Shown: piece after piece, positions 53,557 through 61,629 of the stretch | Layout of the letters: each line of letters opens with the position of its first letter | Numbering within the stretch: position 1 is the first letter of the stretch | Assembly: GCA_963763485.1 (NCBI GenBank) | Contig: CAVXOW010000008.1 | Location: forward strand, 124,001-188,000 | DNA length: 64,000 nt | Reading direction: 5' to 3' | Source of the DNA: CAWCKS01 sp963763485 | GTDB taxonomy: Bacteria > Pseudomonadota > Alphaproteobacteria > Rhizobiales > Xanthobacteraceae | Made by a program: the position numbers and the translations under genes | Notes under the pieces: generated by a model | What the model saw: the letters and a program-made list of their open reading frames with translations, nothing else | The model's database searches: none | Told to the model about the DNA's origin: nothing

Positions 53557-54282
53557 ATGACCCAAAGCCAGCACATCTTCGTTGTCGACGACGAGGCGCC
53601 CGCCCGCGAGATGGTCGGCGATTATCTCAAGATGCACGGCTTTGCGGTGACGCTGTGCGACGGGGGAAAAAGCCTGCGCAAGGAGATCGAGAAACAGGCG
53701 CCGGACCTCGTGGTGCTCGATCTCAACATGCCGGAGGAAGACGGGCTATCGATCATTCGCGATCTCAAGTCGCGCATCAATGTGCCTGTGATCATGCTGA
53801 CAGCAACCGCAAGCCCGATCGACCGCGTCGTCGGCCTCGAACTCGGCGCCGACGACTATCTCGCCAAACCGTGCGAGCTGCGTGAGCTGATGGCGCGCAT
53901 TCGCTCGGTGCTGAGGCGCAGCGCACCGGCCAAAGCCGCAGCGCCGGCCGAGGCCAACAAGAAGGAGATGGTGCGGTTCGGCACCAAGTGGCTGAACCTC
54001 GAAGCACAGACGCTCGAAGACGACGAGGGCAACGAGCACCCGCTGACGGCATCTGAATTCGGCCTGCTCAAGGTGTTCGCAGCGAACCCCAAGAGAGTGT
54101 TGTCGCGCGAGCGGCTGCTCGAGCTTGCCAATGCACGAGATAGTGAAGCGTTCGACCGCGCGATTGACCTGCGCATCATGCGGATTCGCCGGAAAATCGA
54201 GCCTGACCCGTCACGCCCTGCCGTTATTCGCACCATCCGGGGTGGCGGTTACGTGTTTTCGCCGATCGGGGACAAGGGCTGA
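53557..54282 (+). CDS. OmpR/PhoB-type response regulator
   Basis: A 241-residue regulator. Receiver domain with acidic pair DDE (11-13), phospho-acceptor Asp 55 (LVVLDLNMPEEDG), VIMLTATAS and switch Lys in DDYLAKP. The C-terminal winged helix has HPLTASEFGLLKVFAANPKRVLSRERLLELA and IDLRIMRIRRKIEPDPSRPAVIRTIRGGGYVFSP. It is the natural output of the adjacent hybrid kinase; the arrangement of binding protein, complex kinase and OmpR-type regulator recalls TorT-TorS-TorR. Target genes are not identified; the direct repeat at 48694 is one candidate. Confidence 0.93.
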   Translation: MTQSQHIFVVDDEAPAREMVGDYLKMHGFAVTLCDGGKSLRKEIEKQAPDLVVLDLNMPEEDGLSIIRDLKSRINVPVIMLTATASPIDRVVGLELGADDYLAKPCELRELMARIRSVLRRSAPAKAAAPAEANKKEMVRFGTKWLNLEAQTLEDDEGNEHPLTASEFGLLKVFAANPKRVLSRERLLELANARDSEAFDRAIDLRIMRIRRKIEPDPSRPAVIRTIRGGGYVFSPIGDKG

Positions 54283-54516
54283 TCGGCTTGACCCGAATCG
54301 GGACCCATTGAAATAATTGAGTTTTTTCTCTTATTGTTTCTTCGCTGCACTTGCGAAAGAAATAAATTCCGTCCGCCACGAAACCATTTTCCGCCTCTCA
54401 CGCAGAGTTCCTGAAACCGGAGCTGGCTACCAATTCGCCCAACGGACGCGCTGTCGCAGCCAAGTTTACGCAGGCTGCGCCTGCTACGGCGCGGGAAGGA
54501 ATTGGGAGAAGTCAGC

Positions 54517-55131
54517 ATGCAGACCACCTTCGCAGCCAACCGGGCCTCTGCCAGGAACGGCCTTATCGCTGCCCAGGCGACGTCGGACGAGATGCTGCTT
54601 GAGGGCATCGCCGGCGGCGAAAAGGCCTCGATGCACGTGCTCTATGCCCGTCACAATGTGCGGGTGTACCGTTTCATTCTGCGGATTGTCAGCGATGCCA
54701 CGATTGCCGAGGACCTGGTCAGCCAGGTGTTTCTCGACGTCTGGCGCACGGCCGGCCAGTTCGAGGGCCGCTCGCAGGTTTCGACCTGGCTGTTGGCCAT
54801 TGCCCGTTTCAAGGCGCTGACCGCGCTGCGTAACCGCAAGCACGAGGACGTCGACCAGGACGAAGTGCTGGCGATCCCGGATACCGCCGAGAACCCGGAA
54901 GCCTGCATGAACCGCAGCCAGACCTCAGAGAGCCTGCGCAGGGCGGTCGAGCAGCTCTCCCCGGCGCACCGCGAGATCATCGACCTGATCTATTACCACG
55001 AGAAGTCGGTAGAAGAGGTCGGCCAGATCATCGGCATTCCGCAGGCAACCGTGAAGACCCGCATGTTCTATGCCCGCAAACACCTCGCCCAGCTGTTGAA
55101 GCAGGCCGGCATCGACCGCGCCGCAGCCTGA
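54517..55131 (+). CDS. ECF-type RNA polymerase sigma factor
   Basis: A 204-residue sigma factor starting at 54517 (MQTTFAANRASARNG), six bases after GGGAGAA. Region 2 is HVLYARHNVRVYRFILRIVSDATIAEDLVSQVFLDVWRTAGQFEGRSQVSTWLLAIARFKALTALR. Region 4 is LSPAHREIIDLIYYHEKSVEEVGQIIGIPQATVKTRMFYARKHLAQLL. No anti-sigma gene with a membrane segment follows directly, which is unusual for the class; the next genes encode small secreted proteins. The upstream 234-base gap (54283-54516) includes an AT-rich run around 54310-54365 but no element I can name. Confidence 0.92.
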   Translation: MQTTFAANRASARNGLIAAQATSDEMLLEGIAGGEKASMHVLYARHNVRVYRFILRIVSDATIAEDLVSQVFLDVWRTAGQFEGRSQVSTWLLAIARFKALTALRNRKHEDVDQDEVLAIPDTAENPEACMNRSQTSESLRRAVEQLSPAHREIIDLIYYHEKSVEEVGQIIGIPQATVKTRMFYARKHLAQLLKQAGIDRAAA

Positions 55132-55337
55132 ATTTCCGGCCCCGGATCACCTCGGGGGCTCCCCTCCCGAAACGCTCCCCTGCCCTCGGCTCAAACCGGG
55201 GGCAGAACTTTTTGGCGGGCCGAAACACAAATCCCGCCCCGACGAAACCAATGAAACAATCGACGAAATCATCCTGAAAAAGCCTGGCCCTACGGTCCAA
55301 TCCAACAAAACGGCGCAAGACTTAAAGGGGACCGTCA

Positions 55338-55532
55338 ATGATCAAGCTTCGCTTCCTGCTCATCCCGCTGGGTGCAGTCGCCACGATCGCCGCGCTCGCG
55401 ACCCAGACCGCTTCCCACGCCACCACCCGCGAGCCGGTCGTTGCCGTGATGACCGAACAGGTCGTCACCTGCACCGACGAGAACCGCAACACCGTCGACA
55501 TCTGCATCGTCGCCGACAGCGTTTCGCACTGA
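55338..55532 (+). CDS. small secreted protein, 64 aa, two Cys
   Basis: MIKLRFLLIPLGAVATIAALATQTASHA looks like a signal peptide, leaving a mature part of about 36 residues, TTREPVVAVMTEQVVTCTDENRNTVDICIVADSVSH, with a Cys pair eleven apart. AAAGGGG precedes the ATG. Downstream is a strong terminator. No family recognised; it may be a target of the sigma factor 200 bases upstream. Confidence 0.6.
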   Translation: MIKLRFLLIPLGAVATIAALATQTASHATTREPVVAVMTEQVVTCTDENRNTVDICIVADSVSH

Positions 55533-55567
55533 TTTCATTCTCCAAGCCATTTAAACCTCCCCACGAA

Positions 55568-55605
55568 GCCCGGCGGATGCCCCCCGCCGGGCTTTTGGTT
55601 TTTTG
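55568..55605 (+). terminator. rho-independent terminator
   Basis: A perfect 9-bp stem GCCCGGCGG / CCGCCGGGC with a 7-base loop followed by TTTTGGTTTTTT. Confidence 0.9.
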
Positions 55606-55786
55606 GCGAAGTCGAATGCCGCGGCGCGCGCGCATCCTTCCCCGCTCCGCAGGGCAGGATGGCAAACGGCCTCACGCCGTCGTGACAAGATCTTTCTGAA
55701 GGCCCGTAACAGACGGCCGTCTCCGGCGAAGCTTCAGAGGGTGGCAACCGTCGCCTAACGGACACGCTTTCGAGGAGATCCAAACC

Positions 55787-56110
55787 ATGACCAACCGCAT
55801 TGCGCTCATCCTGTCGGCGGCGACGCTTTCTCTCGGCCTCGCGCTCGCGCCCACCGCGTTCGCCCAGGACGCCACGAAGAAGGACACCATGTCGAAAGAC
55901 TCGATGTCCAAGGACTCCATGTCGAAGGACTCGATGAAAAAGGACAGCATGTCCAAGGATTCGATGTCGAAGGACAGCATGAAGAAGGATTCGATGTCCA
56001 AAGACGCGATGAAGAAGGATGATGGCATGAAGAAAGATGATGCCATGAAAAAGGACGACGGCATGAAGAAGGACACGATGTCCAAGGATGCCATGAAGAA
56101 GACGAACTGA
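55787..56110 (+). CDS. pentapeptide MXKDX repeat protein
   Basis: A 107-residue secreted protein: signal peptide MTNRIALILSAATLSLGLALAPTAFAQ, then about 15 tandem five-residue units of the form (S/K)KD(S/A/T/D)M covering essentially the whole mature chain (for example MSKDSMSKDSMKKDSM). The family is defined by this repeat. A GAGGAG site precedes the ATG. Lys/Asp alternation with regular Met suggests an extended or metal/oxidant-reactive periplasmic protein (Met could scavenge oxidants or bind copper); this is inference. Copies are usually found near ECF sigma factors, as here. The DNA is also repetitive (GATGTCGAAGGACTC units), so copy number may vary between strains. Confidence 0.92.
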   Translation: MTNRIALILSAATLSLGLALAPTAFAQDATKKDTMSKDSMSKDSMSKDSMKKDSMSKDSMSKDSMKKDSMSKDAMKKDDGMKKDDAMKKDDGMKKDTMSKDAMKKTN

Positions 56111-56198
56111 CCTTTTCGTCGCCCGCGGCAGGCCCGACGGCGACTGCGCCGGGCCTGCGCCATCCCGCATAGTGCGGCCCAATTCCAGCAGACGCCAA

Positions 56199-56897
56199 AT
56201 GCCTGACCTTCTGCTCGCGCTGCTTGCCGGCGTCGTGACCATTGCTGCGCCCTGTACACTGCCGGTGCTGCCGATCCTGCTCGGCGCCTCGATCGGTCAA
56301 CGTGGCCGGGCACGGCCGGCCCTGATTGCGCTGGGCTTTGTGATTTCGTTCGCCTTCGTTGCGCTGGCGCTGAATGCGATCGCCACCGCCTTCAAGTTCG
56401 ATCCGGAGGTGTTGCGCACCACGGGGCTCGTCCTGCTCGCGATCTTTGGCGCACTGATGCTGTTTCCAGCGGCGTTCGAGCGACTGGCGCCGCAGCTCGC
56501 AGGCGCCGCCGTGATCGCGTCGCGGCCGGGTTTCGCTGCTCGCCCCAATCTCGGCGGCTTCGTGCTCGGCACCACGCTGGGCCTGGTCTGGACGCCCTGT
56601 GCCGGCCCGGTGCTCGGCGCCATCCTGACCGCGGTCGCGACGTCGCCCGATCACAAGCGCGCCGCCAGCCTGCTGGTCACCTACGCGATCGGCGCGGCCC
56701 TGCCGATGCTGGCAATCGCTTACGGCGGACAGGCGATTTCAACGCAGCTGCGCCGTGTCGCGCCCTATGCCGCGCGCCTGCAACAGGGCTTTGGCGTGAT
56801 TGTCATCGCCTTCGTAACCAGCGCTTTCCTGCAATACGACGCCATCGCTCTCGCGTGGCTCGGCCAGTTCTTCCCCGAAGGCCGCATCGGCCTCTGA
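56199..56897 (+). CDS. CcdA/DsbD-type thiol-reducing membrane protein
   Basis: A 232-residue membrane protein with about six hydrophobic segments and the two conserved Cys motifs TIAAPCTLPVLPILLGAS and VWTPCAGPVLGAILTAV that carry electrons across the membrane. The start at 56199 (MPDLLLALLAGVVT) is preferred over one nine codons earlier because it begins directly with the first segment. It is followed after 15 bases by a periplasmic thioredoxin that it likely reduces. Confidence 0.9.
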   Translation: MPDLLLALLAGVVTIAAPCTLPVLPILLGASIGQRGRARPALIALGFVISFAFVALALNAIATAFKFDPEVLRTTGLVLLAIFGALMLFPAAFERLAPQLAGAAVIASRPGFAARPNLGGFVLGTTLGLVWTPCAGPVLGAILTAVATSPDHKRAASLLVTYAIGAALPMLAIAYGGQAISTQLRRVAPYAARLQQGFGVIVIAFVTSAFLQYDAIALAWLGQFFPEGRIGL

Positions 56898-56912
56898 CGC
56901 AAGGAGATCAAG

Positions 56913-57467
56913 ATGATCGGATCACGCAGAACACTTCTCACGACACTCGCCGGGCTTGCCGCTGTCGCCTTCGCCGCGCCTGTGCTGGCGGGTGATGCCG
57001 GCACGCCGGTCCAGCTTGCCGCAGCCAACGCCGCAGCACCCAACTTCGTCGGCATCAGCAAGTGGTTCAACTCAGGCCCGCTCTCGATCAGCGACCTGCG
57101 CGGCAAGGTGGTGCTGGTCGATTTCTGGACCTACGGTTGCTACAACTGCGTCAATACCCTGCCCTATGTGACGAAGCTCTACGAGACCTACAAGGACAAA
57201 GGGTTGGTGGTGGTCGGCATCCACACGCCGGAATTTCCGTTCGAACGCTCGCCGGCCAATGTGCAGGCGGCGCTGAAGCGGCACGGCATCAGCTATCCGG
57301 TCGGCCAGGACAACAACTCCGCCACCTGGGATGCCTGGCGCAACCAGTATTGGCCGGCGCAATACATCGTCGACCAGAACGGCAACATCGTCTTCAGCCA
57401 CGCCGGCGAAGGCCAGTATGACGAGATCGAGCGCACGGTGCGTCGGCTGCTGAACGCAACAAGCTGA
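56913..57467 (+). CDS. periplasmic thioredoxin-like protein, possible Tat export
   Basis: A 184-residue protein. N-terminus MIGSRRTLLTTLAGLAAVAFAAPVLAG has a twin arginine before a hydrophobic stretch, consistent with Tat export, although Sec is possible. The thioredoxin core SISDLRGKVVLVDFWTYGCYNCVNTLPYVTKLYETY has a CYNC redox site; WPAQYIVDQNGNIVFSHAGEGQYDEIE completes the fold. The WTYxCxNC form resembles DipZ-associated thioredoxins. It pairs with the CcdA-like protein upstream. Client proteins unknown; the Met-rich MXKDX protein next door has no Cys. Confidence 0.9.
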   Translation: MIGSRRTLLTTLAGLAAVAFAAPVLAGDAGTPVQLAAANAAAPNFVGISKWFNSGPLSISDLRGKVVLVDFWTYGCYNCVNTLPYVTKLYETYKDKGLVVVGIHTPEFPFERSPANVQAALKRHGISYPVGQDNNSATWDAWRNQYWPAQYIVDQNGNIVFSHAGEGQYDEIERTVRRLLNATS

Positions 57468-57510
57468 GTCACGCGATAGCACACGCGCGAAGAACGCATC
57501 CGCTCACATC

Positions 57511-57630
57511 GTCATGGCCGGCATAGCCGTTCGAAGAACGGCGTCGCTTCGCTCGCCTAGTCCCGCCATCCACGTCTTGTGGTTACGCGACTTTGACGAC
57601 GTGGATGCCCGGCACAACGCCGGGCATGAC
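57511..57630. repeat. palindromic intergenic repeat (GTCATGGCCGGC family)
   Basis: GTCATGGCCGGC (57511-57522) and GCCGGGCATGAC (57619-57630) form near-perfect ends. Inside, CATCCACGTC and GACGTGGATG pair. This fills most of the 275-base gap between the thioredoxin and bd oxidase genes; nothing else is visible there apart from the oxidase leader. Confidence 0.8.
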
Positions 57631-57742
57631 GATGGCGTGAAGCCTGCGATCAAATCACATATCCGGCATGCCGCGCGCTGGCTTAATCCAATGCGCGTGC
57701 TAACTATCTCGTCCGTGGGATAACGCAGACGGACGCCGGGCC

Positions 57743-59089
57743 ATGTTCGCTGCCATCGACGCTGTAGCTCTGGCACGCGCGCAGTTCGCGTTCACGATGA
57801 CGTTTCACATCGTGTTCCCGGCGTTCTCGATCGGGCTCGCAAGCTATCTCGCGGTGCTCGAAGTGCTGTGGCTGTGGACCGGCCGCGCCGTGTTCCTCGA
57901 CCTGTTCAAATACTGGCTGAAGATCTTCGCCATTGCGTTCGGCATGGGCGTCGTCTCCGGCATCGTGATGTCCTACCAGTTCGGCACCAACTGGTCGGTT
58001 TTCTCCGACAAGACCGGTCCGGTGATCGGCCCGTTGATGGCCTATGAGGTGTTGACTGCGTTCTTCCTCGAGGCCGGATTTCTCGGGGTCATGCTGTTCG
58101 GCATGGAGCGGGTCGGCCGCACCTTGCATTTTGTCGCAACACTGATGGTCGCGATCGGCACGCTGATCTCGGCATTCTGGATTCTCTCGGCGAATTCCTG
58201 GATGCAGACGCCGGCGGGCTACACCATCACCGCGGATGGCCAGTTCTATCCCGCCGACTGGCTCGCCGTGATCTTCAACCCGTCGTTTCCCTATCGCCTC
58301 GTGCACATGGTGCTCGCAGCTTACTTGACAACGGCGCTTGTGGTCGGTGCGACCGGCGCGTTTCATCTGTTGCGCGACTACGCCAACGAAGCCGCCCGCG
58401 TGATGTTCTCGATGGCGATGTGGATGGCTGTGCTGGTGGCGCCCATCCAGATCATCGCCGGCGACCAGCACGGCCTCAACACGCTCGAACATCAGCCGGT
58501 GAAGATCATGGCGATGGAGGGCCATTTCGAAAGCCATCCCGACGGCGCGCCGCTGATCCTGTTCGGCTGGCCGAACCAGGAGGCCGCGCGCGTCGACTAT
58601 GCGCTCGAAATCCCGAAGGCCGGCTCGCTGGTGCTGAAGCACTCGCTCGACGCGCCGCTCAAAGGTCTCGACAGCGTGCCGCGCGAGAACTGGCCCAATG
58701 TGCTGCTGCCGTTCTGGGGTTTTCGCATCATGGTCGGAGCCGGGCTGCTGATGCTGCTGCTCGGCGTTGTCAGCCTGTACCATCGCTGGCACGGCAGCCT
58801 TTACGAATCGACGCTGCTGCACTGGTTTGCGCTGCTGATGGGGCCAATGGGATTTGTCGCCGTCATCGCCGGCTGGTTCGTCACAGAAACCGGGCGGCAA
58901 CCGTTCACGGTCTACGGCCTGCTGCGTACCGCCGAATCCGCGTCGCCGTTGGCCTTACCTGCCGTGGCCTCATCGCTTGCTGCGTTCGCGATCGTCTATT
59001 TCACGGTGTTCGCGATCGGCGTGTTCTACCTGCTCAAGGCGATGGCGACGCCGCCGCATCGCGGCGAGGAAGGACCGGACACGGCATGA
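57743..59089 (+). CDS. cydA: cytochrome bd-type quinol oxidase subunit I (cyanide-insensitive, short Q-loop type)
   Basis: A 448-residue membrane protein beginning MFAAIDAVALARAQFAFTMTFHIVFPAFSIGLASYLA, with the heme-ligand His at residue 22, the second-segment MSYQFGTNWSVF, the paired acids in MAYEVLTAFFLEAGFLGVMLFG, and the quinol-site Lys/Glu in HQPVKIMAMEGHFES. GWFVTETGRQPFTVYGLLRT is the C-terminal family block. The periplasmic Q-loop is short, typical of the CioA branch. It oxidises quinol and reduces oxygen at high affinity. It forms an operon with subunit II and a DUF2474 peptide. Confidence 0.93.
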   Translation: MFAAIDAVALARAQFAFTMTFHIVFPAFSIGLASYLAVLEVLWLWTGRAVFLDLFKYWLKIFAIAFGMGVVSGIVMSYQFGTNWSVFSDKTGPVIGPLMAYEVLTAFFLEAGFLGVMLFGMERVGRTLHFVATLMVAIGTLISAFWILSANSWMQTPAGYTITADGQFYPADWLAVIFNPSFPYRLVHMVLAAYLTTALVVGATGAFHLLRDYANEAARVMFSMAMWMAVLVAPIQIIAGDQHGLNTLEHQPVKIMAMEGHFESHPDGAPLILFGWPNQEAARVDYALEIPKAGSLVLKHSLDAPLKGLDSVPRENWPNVLLPFWGFRIMVGAGLLMLLLGVVSLYHRWHGSLYESTLLHWFALLMGPMGFVAVIAGWFVTETGRQPFTVYGLLRTAESASPLALPAVASSLAAFAIVYFTVFAIGVFYLLKAMATPPHRGEEGPDTA

Positions 59090-59146
59090 ACCGGCGCGCG
59101 CGGCCGGCATCACGCCGCTGCCGGGTGTGAGCGGAGGTGGGCACCG

Positions 59147-60151
59147 ATGACGATCGACCTTCCCACCATCTGGGCTTTCATCATCGCGTTTGCGGTGTTC
59201 GCCTATGTCGTGATGGACGGCTTTGATCTCGGCCTCGGTCTGCTGTTTCCGTTTTTTCGCGACCACCGCGATCGCGACGTCATCATGAATTCGGTGGCGC
59301 CGGTTTGGGATGGCAACGAGACGTGGCTGGTGCTGGGTGGCGGCGGTTTGATGGCGGCGTTTCCCCTCGCCTATGCCGTGGTGATGCCGGCGCTGTACAC
59401 GCCTGTCATCGCGATGCTGCTCGGGCTGGTATTTCGCGGGGTCGCCTTCGAGTTTCGCTGGAAAGCGCGGCGCGAGGGCAACTTCTGGGACATTGCGTTC
59501 GCAGCGGGATCGCTGCTGGCATCACTCACGCAAGGCATCGCGCTCGGCGCGATCCTGCAGGGTGTGAAGGTGTCGGGCCGCGCCTATGCCGGCGGCTGGT
59601 GGGACTGGCTCACGCCGTTCACGGTGCTGACCGGCGCCGCCTTGGTCGTCGGTTACGCCCTGCTGGGCGCGACCTGGCTGATCATGAAGACGTCGGGCGA
59701 TCTCCGTGAACGCGCCTACGTGTTGAGCTGGCGATTGCTCTTCGCGACGCTGATCGGGCTGGTCGCGGTGAGCATCGCAACGCCGTTCCTGCACATCGAC
59801 TACTGGCATCGCTGGTTCACCTGGCCCAGCATTCTCTACGCCGCGCCGGTGCCGATCCTGGTTGCTGCGATCGCGCTGGCGCTGCTGCGCAGCCTCGAGC
59901 GGCGGCAGGATGTTCGCCCGTTCGTCCTGACGCTGGCGCTGTTCGCGCTGACCTATGCCGGCCTTGGCATCAGCATGTATCCGTTCATCGTGCCGCAGAG
60001 CATCACGATCTGGCAGGCGGCGGCGCCGGCCAAGAGCCAGCTGTTCATGCTGGTCGGCGTGGTGATCCTGATCCCGATGATCCTCGCCTATACCGCGTTC
60101 GCCTACTGGGTGTTCCGCGGCAAGGTCGACCCGCAAGCCGGATATCACTGA
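59147..60151 (+). CDS. cydB: cytochrome bd-type quinol oxidase subunit II
   Basis: A 334-residue membrane protein: MTIDLPTIWAFIIAFAVFAYVVMDGFDLGLGLLFPFFRD opening with the conserved Asp residues, MNSVAPVWDGNETWLVLGGGGLMAAFPLAYAVVMPALYTP, and the closing FGLSMYPFIVP-type block as GLGISMYPFIVPQSITIWQAAAP. It begins 57 bases after subunit I; its stop overlaps the next small gene (TGATG). Confidence 0.93.
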   Translation: MTIDLPTIWAFIIAFAVFAYVVMDGFDLGLGLLFPFFRDHRDRDVIMNSVAPVWDGNETWLVLGGGGLMAAFPLAYAVVMPALYTPVIAMLLGLVFRGVAFEFRWKARREGNFWDIAFAAGSLLASLTQGIALGAILQGVKVSGRAYAGGWWDWLTPFTVLTGAALVVGYALLGATWLIMKTSGDLRERAYVLSWRLLFATLIGLVAVSIATPFLHIDYWHRWFTWPSILYAAPVPILVAAIALALLRSLERRQDVRPFVLTLALFALTYAGLGISMYPFIVPQSITIWQAAAPAKSQLFMLVGVVILIPMILAYTAFAYWVFRGKVDPQAGYH

Positions 60152-60288
60152 TGGCGGCAGGCAACACGCGCAACAGGCTAGAGCCGCCACTGCTGCGGCG
60201 GCTCGCATGGTTCGTGCTGCTGTGGCTCGGCGGCGTCGCCAGCGTTGCCGTTGTCAGCGTGGTGCTGCGGTACTGGCTGCATCCGTAG
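60151..60288 (+). CDS. DUF2474-type small membrane peptide of the bd oxidase
   Basis: A 45-residue protein starting in the overlap ATG after the cydB stop: MAAGNTRNRLEPPLLRRL followed by one membrane helix AWFVLLWLGGVASVAVVSVVL and RYWLHP. Size, position and the R-L-x-W-F-V-L-L-W-x-G-G start of the helix match DUF2474, the single-helix protein that accompanies CioAB-type oxidases, comparable in position to CydX. It probably stabilises the complex. Confidence 0.85.
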   Translation: MAAGNTRNRLEPPLLRRLAWFVLLWLGGVASVAVVSVVLRYWLHP

Positions 60289-60305
60289 ATCGGACGTCGG
60301 CCGAC

Positions 60306-61445
60306 TCAATAGCTCCGCATCAGTGCGAGTTGCTCGCCCTGATAGTTCGAATCGCCGAACAGCTCCTGGCAGACCCGCATCCGCTTCATGAACAGGCCGA
60401 TGTCGAACTGGTCGGTCATGCCGATGCCGCCATGCATCTGCAGCGCTTCCTGCACCGCGAGCGTGCCGGTGGTGCCGGCGCGCGCCTTGGCGACCGCCAC
60501 CATGCCGCTGGCGTTGTCGTAGTCCTCGTCGAGCGACTGCAGCGCCTTCAGGATCGCCGCGCGCGTCACCTCGATGTCGACATAGAGGTGCGAGATGCGG
60601 TGCTGCAGCGCCTGAAATTCACCGATCAACTTGCCGAACTGCTTGCGCTCCTTCAGGTACTGCGCGGTGCGGCTGAACGCCTCGTCGGCCACCCCAAGCA
60701 TTTCGCTTGCGACCACCGCACGACCGGCATTGAGCACGCCGTCGAGAAGCTTGTGGCCCTGATCGACCTCGCCGAGCACGCTGTCGGCGGTCAGTTCGAC
60801 ATTGGAGAAATTGAGCCGCGCTGCGTTGTGGGCATCGACCATGATGGTGCGTTCGATCGCGACGCCCTTGGCCTTCGGGTTGACCAGGAACAGGGTAACG
60901 CCGTTGCGATCATTGTCGGCGCCCGCGGTGCGCGCGGCGACGACGAGCACATCGGCGACGTGGCCATCGACGACGAAGCCCTTGGCGCCATTGAGGCGGA
61001 AGCCGTTGCCAGAACGCTCGGCCTTGAGCCTGATGGTCTGCGGCCGGTGCTTTGCGCCTTCGTCGATCGCGAGCGCGCCGATCAACGCACCCTCGGCGAT
61101 CTTCGGCAAGTGCTCCGCCTTCTGCGCTTTGCTGCCGCCGCGCGCGATGGCCGATGCTGTCAGTACGGCTGAAGCAAGGAATGGCGACGGCAACAGCGTG
61201 TGGCCGATTTCCTCGGCGACAATGCCGGCCTCGACATGGCCGAGACCCGAGCCGCCGAACTCCTCCGGCACGAGCAGGCCGCAAAAACCCATCTCGGCAA
61301 AAGTCTTCCACATCTCCGGCGAATAGCCGCGGGCGTCGTTGTCATCCCGCAGCTTGCGGAAATGGGCGATCGGCGCCTTGTCGGTGATCAGGTTGCGCGC
61401 GCTGTCGCGCAGCAGGGTTTGTTCTTCGTTCAGAACGAGGGCCAT
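60306..61445 (-). CDS. acyl-CoA dehydrogenase (PimD-like small type), second pair
   Basis: A 379-residue acyl-CoA dehydrogenase: MALVLNEEQTLLRDSARNLITDKAP, GFCGLLVPEEFGGSGLGHVEAGIVAEEIG, NGFRLNGAKGFVVDGHVADVLVVAAR, KERKQFGKLIGEFQALQHRISHLYVDIE and QMHGGIGMTDQFDIGLFMKRMRVCQELFGDSNYQ. It resembles the gene at 2077 in layout and follows a larger dehydrogenase on the same strand, so the two probably form a heteromeric enzyme for another acyl-CoA class. The substrate is unknown. No ribosome site stronger than GG-rich sequence was found at the ATG. Confidence 0.9.
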   Translation of the reverse strand: MALVLNEEQTLLRDSARNLITDKAPIAHFRKLRDDNDARGYSPEMWKTFAEMGFCGLLVPEEFGGSGLGHVEAGIVAEEIGHTLLPSPFLASAVLTASAIARGGSKAQKAEHLPKIAEGALIGALAIDEGAKHRPQTIRLKAERSGNGFRLNGAKGFVVDGHVADVLVVAARTAGADNDRNGVTLFLVNPKAKGVAIERTIMVDAHNAARLNFSNVELTADSVLGEVDQGHKLLDGVLNAGRAVVASEMLGVADEAFSRTAQYLKERKQFGKLIGEFQALQHRISHLYVDIEVTRAAILKALQSLDEDYDNASGMVAVAKARAGTTGTLAVQEALQMHGGIGMTDQFDIGLFMKRMRVCQELFGDSNYQGEQLALMRSY

Positions 61446-61511
61446 CTTTGGAAATCCGTTTTTCTTCTTAAGCTTGAGCGCGATGAATTGATGTCGAGTT
61501 GCGTTTCTTTA

Positions 61512-61621
61512 CTCCGCTCGTCCCCGCGAGACGCGGGGACCCAGTCTTTGCCAAACAGCGAGCGCTCGTCTCAATCGCTATTTCTCTTTGACTGGATTCC
61601 CGCTTTTGCGGGAATGAGCGG
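61512..61621. repeat. palindromic intergenic repeat, second copy of the 6579-6712 type
   Basis: CCGCTCGTCCCCGCGAGACGCGGGGACCCAG...TTTGCC, then GATTCCCGC-TTTT-GCGGGAAT, repeats the order of blocks seen at 6579-6712. It lies between the two acyl-CoA dehydrogenase genes. Confidence 0.8.
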
Positions 61622-61629
61622 TATCAAAA

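Noticed and set aside
55860..56104. Regular short DNA repeats that could suggest a CRISPR or satellite
   Set aside because: The units are 15 bases, contiguous without spacers, and encode the MXKDX pentapeptides after a good signal peptide and ribosome site.
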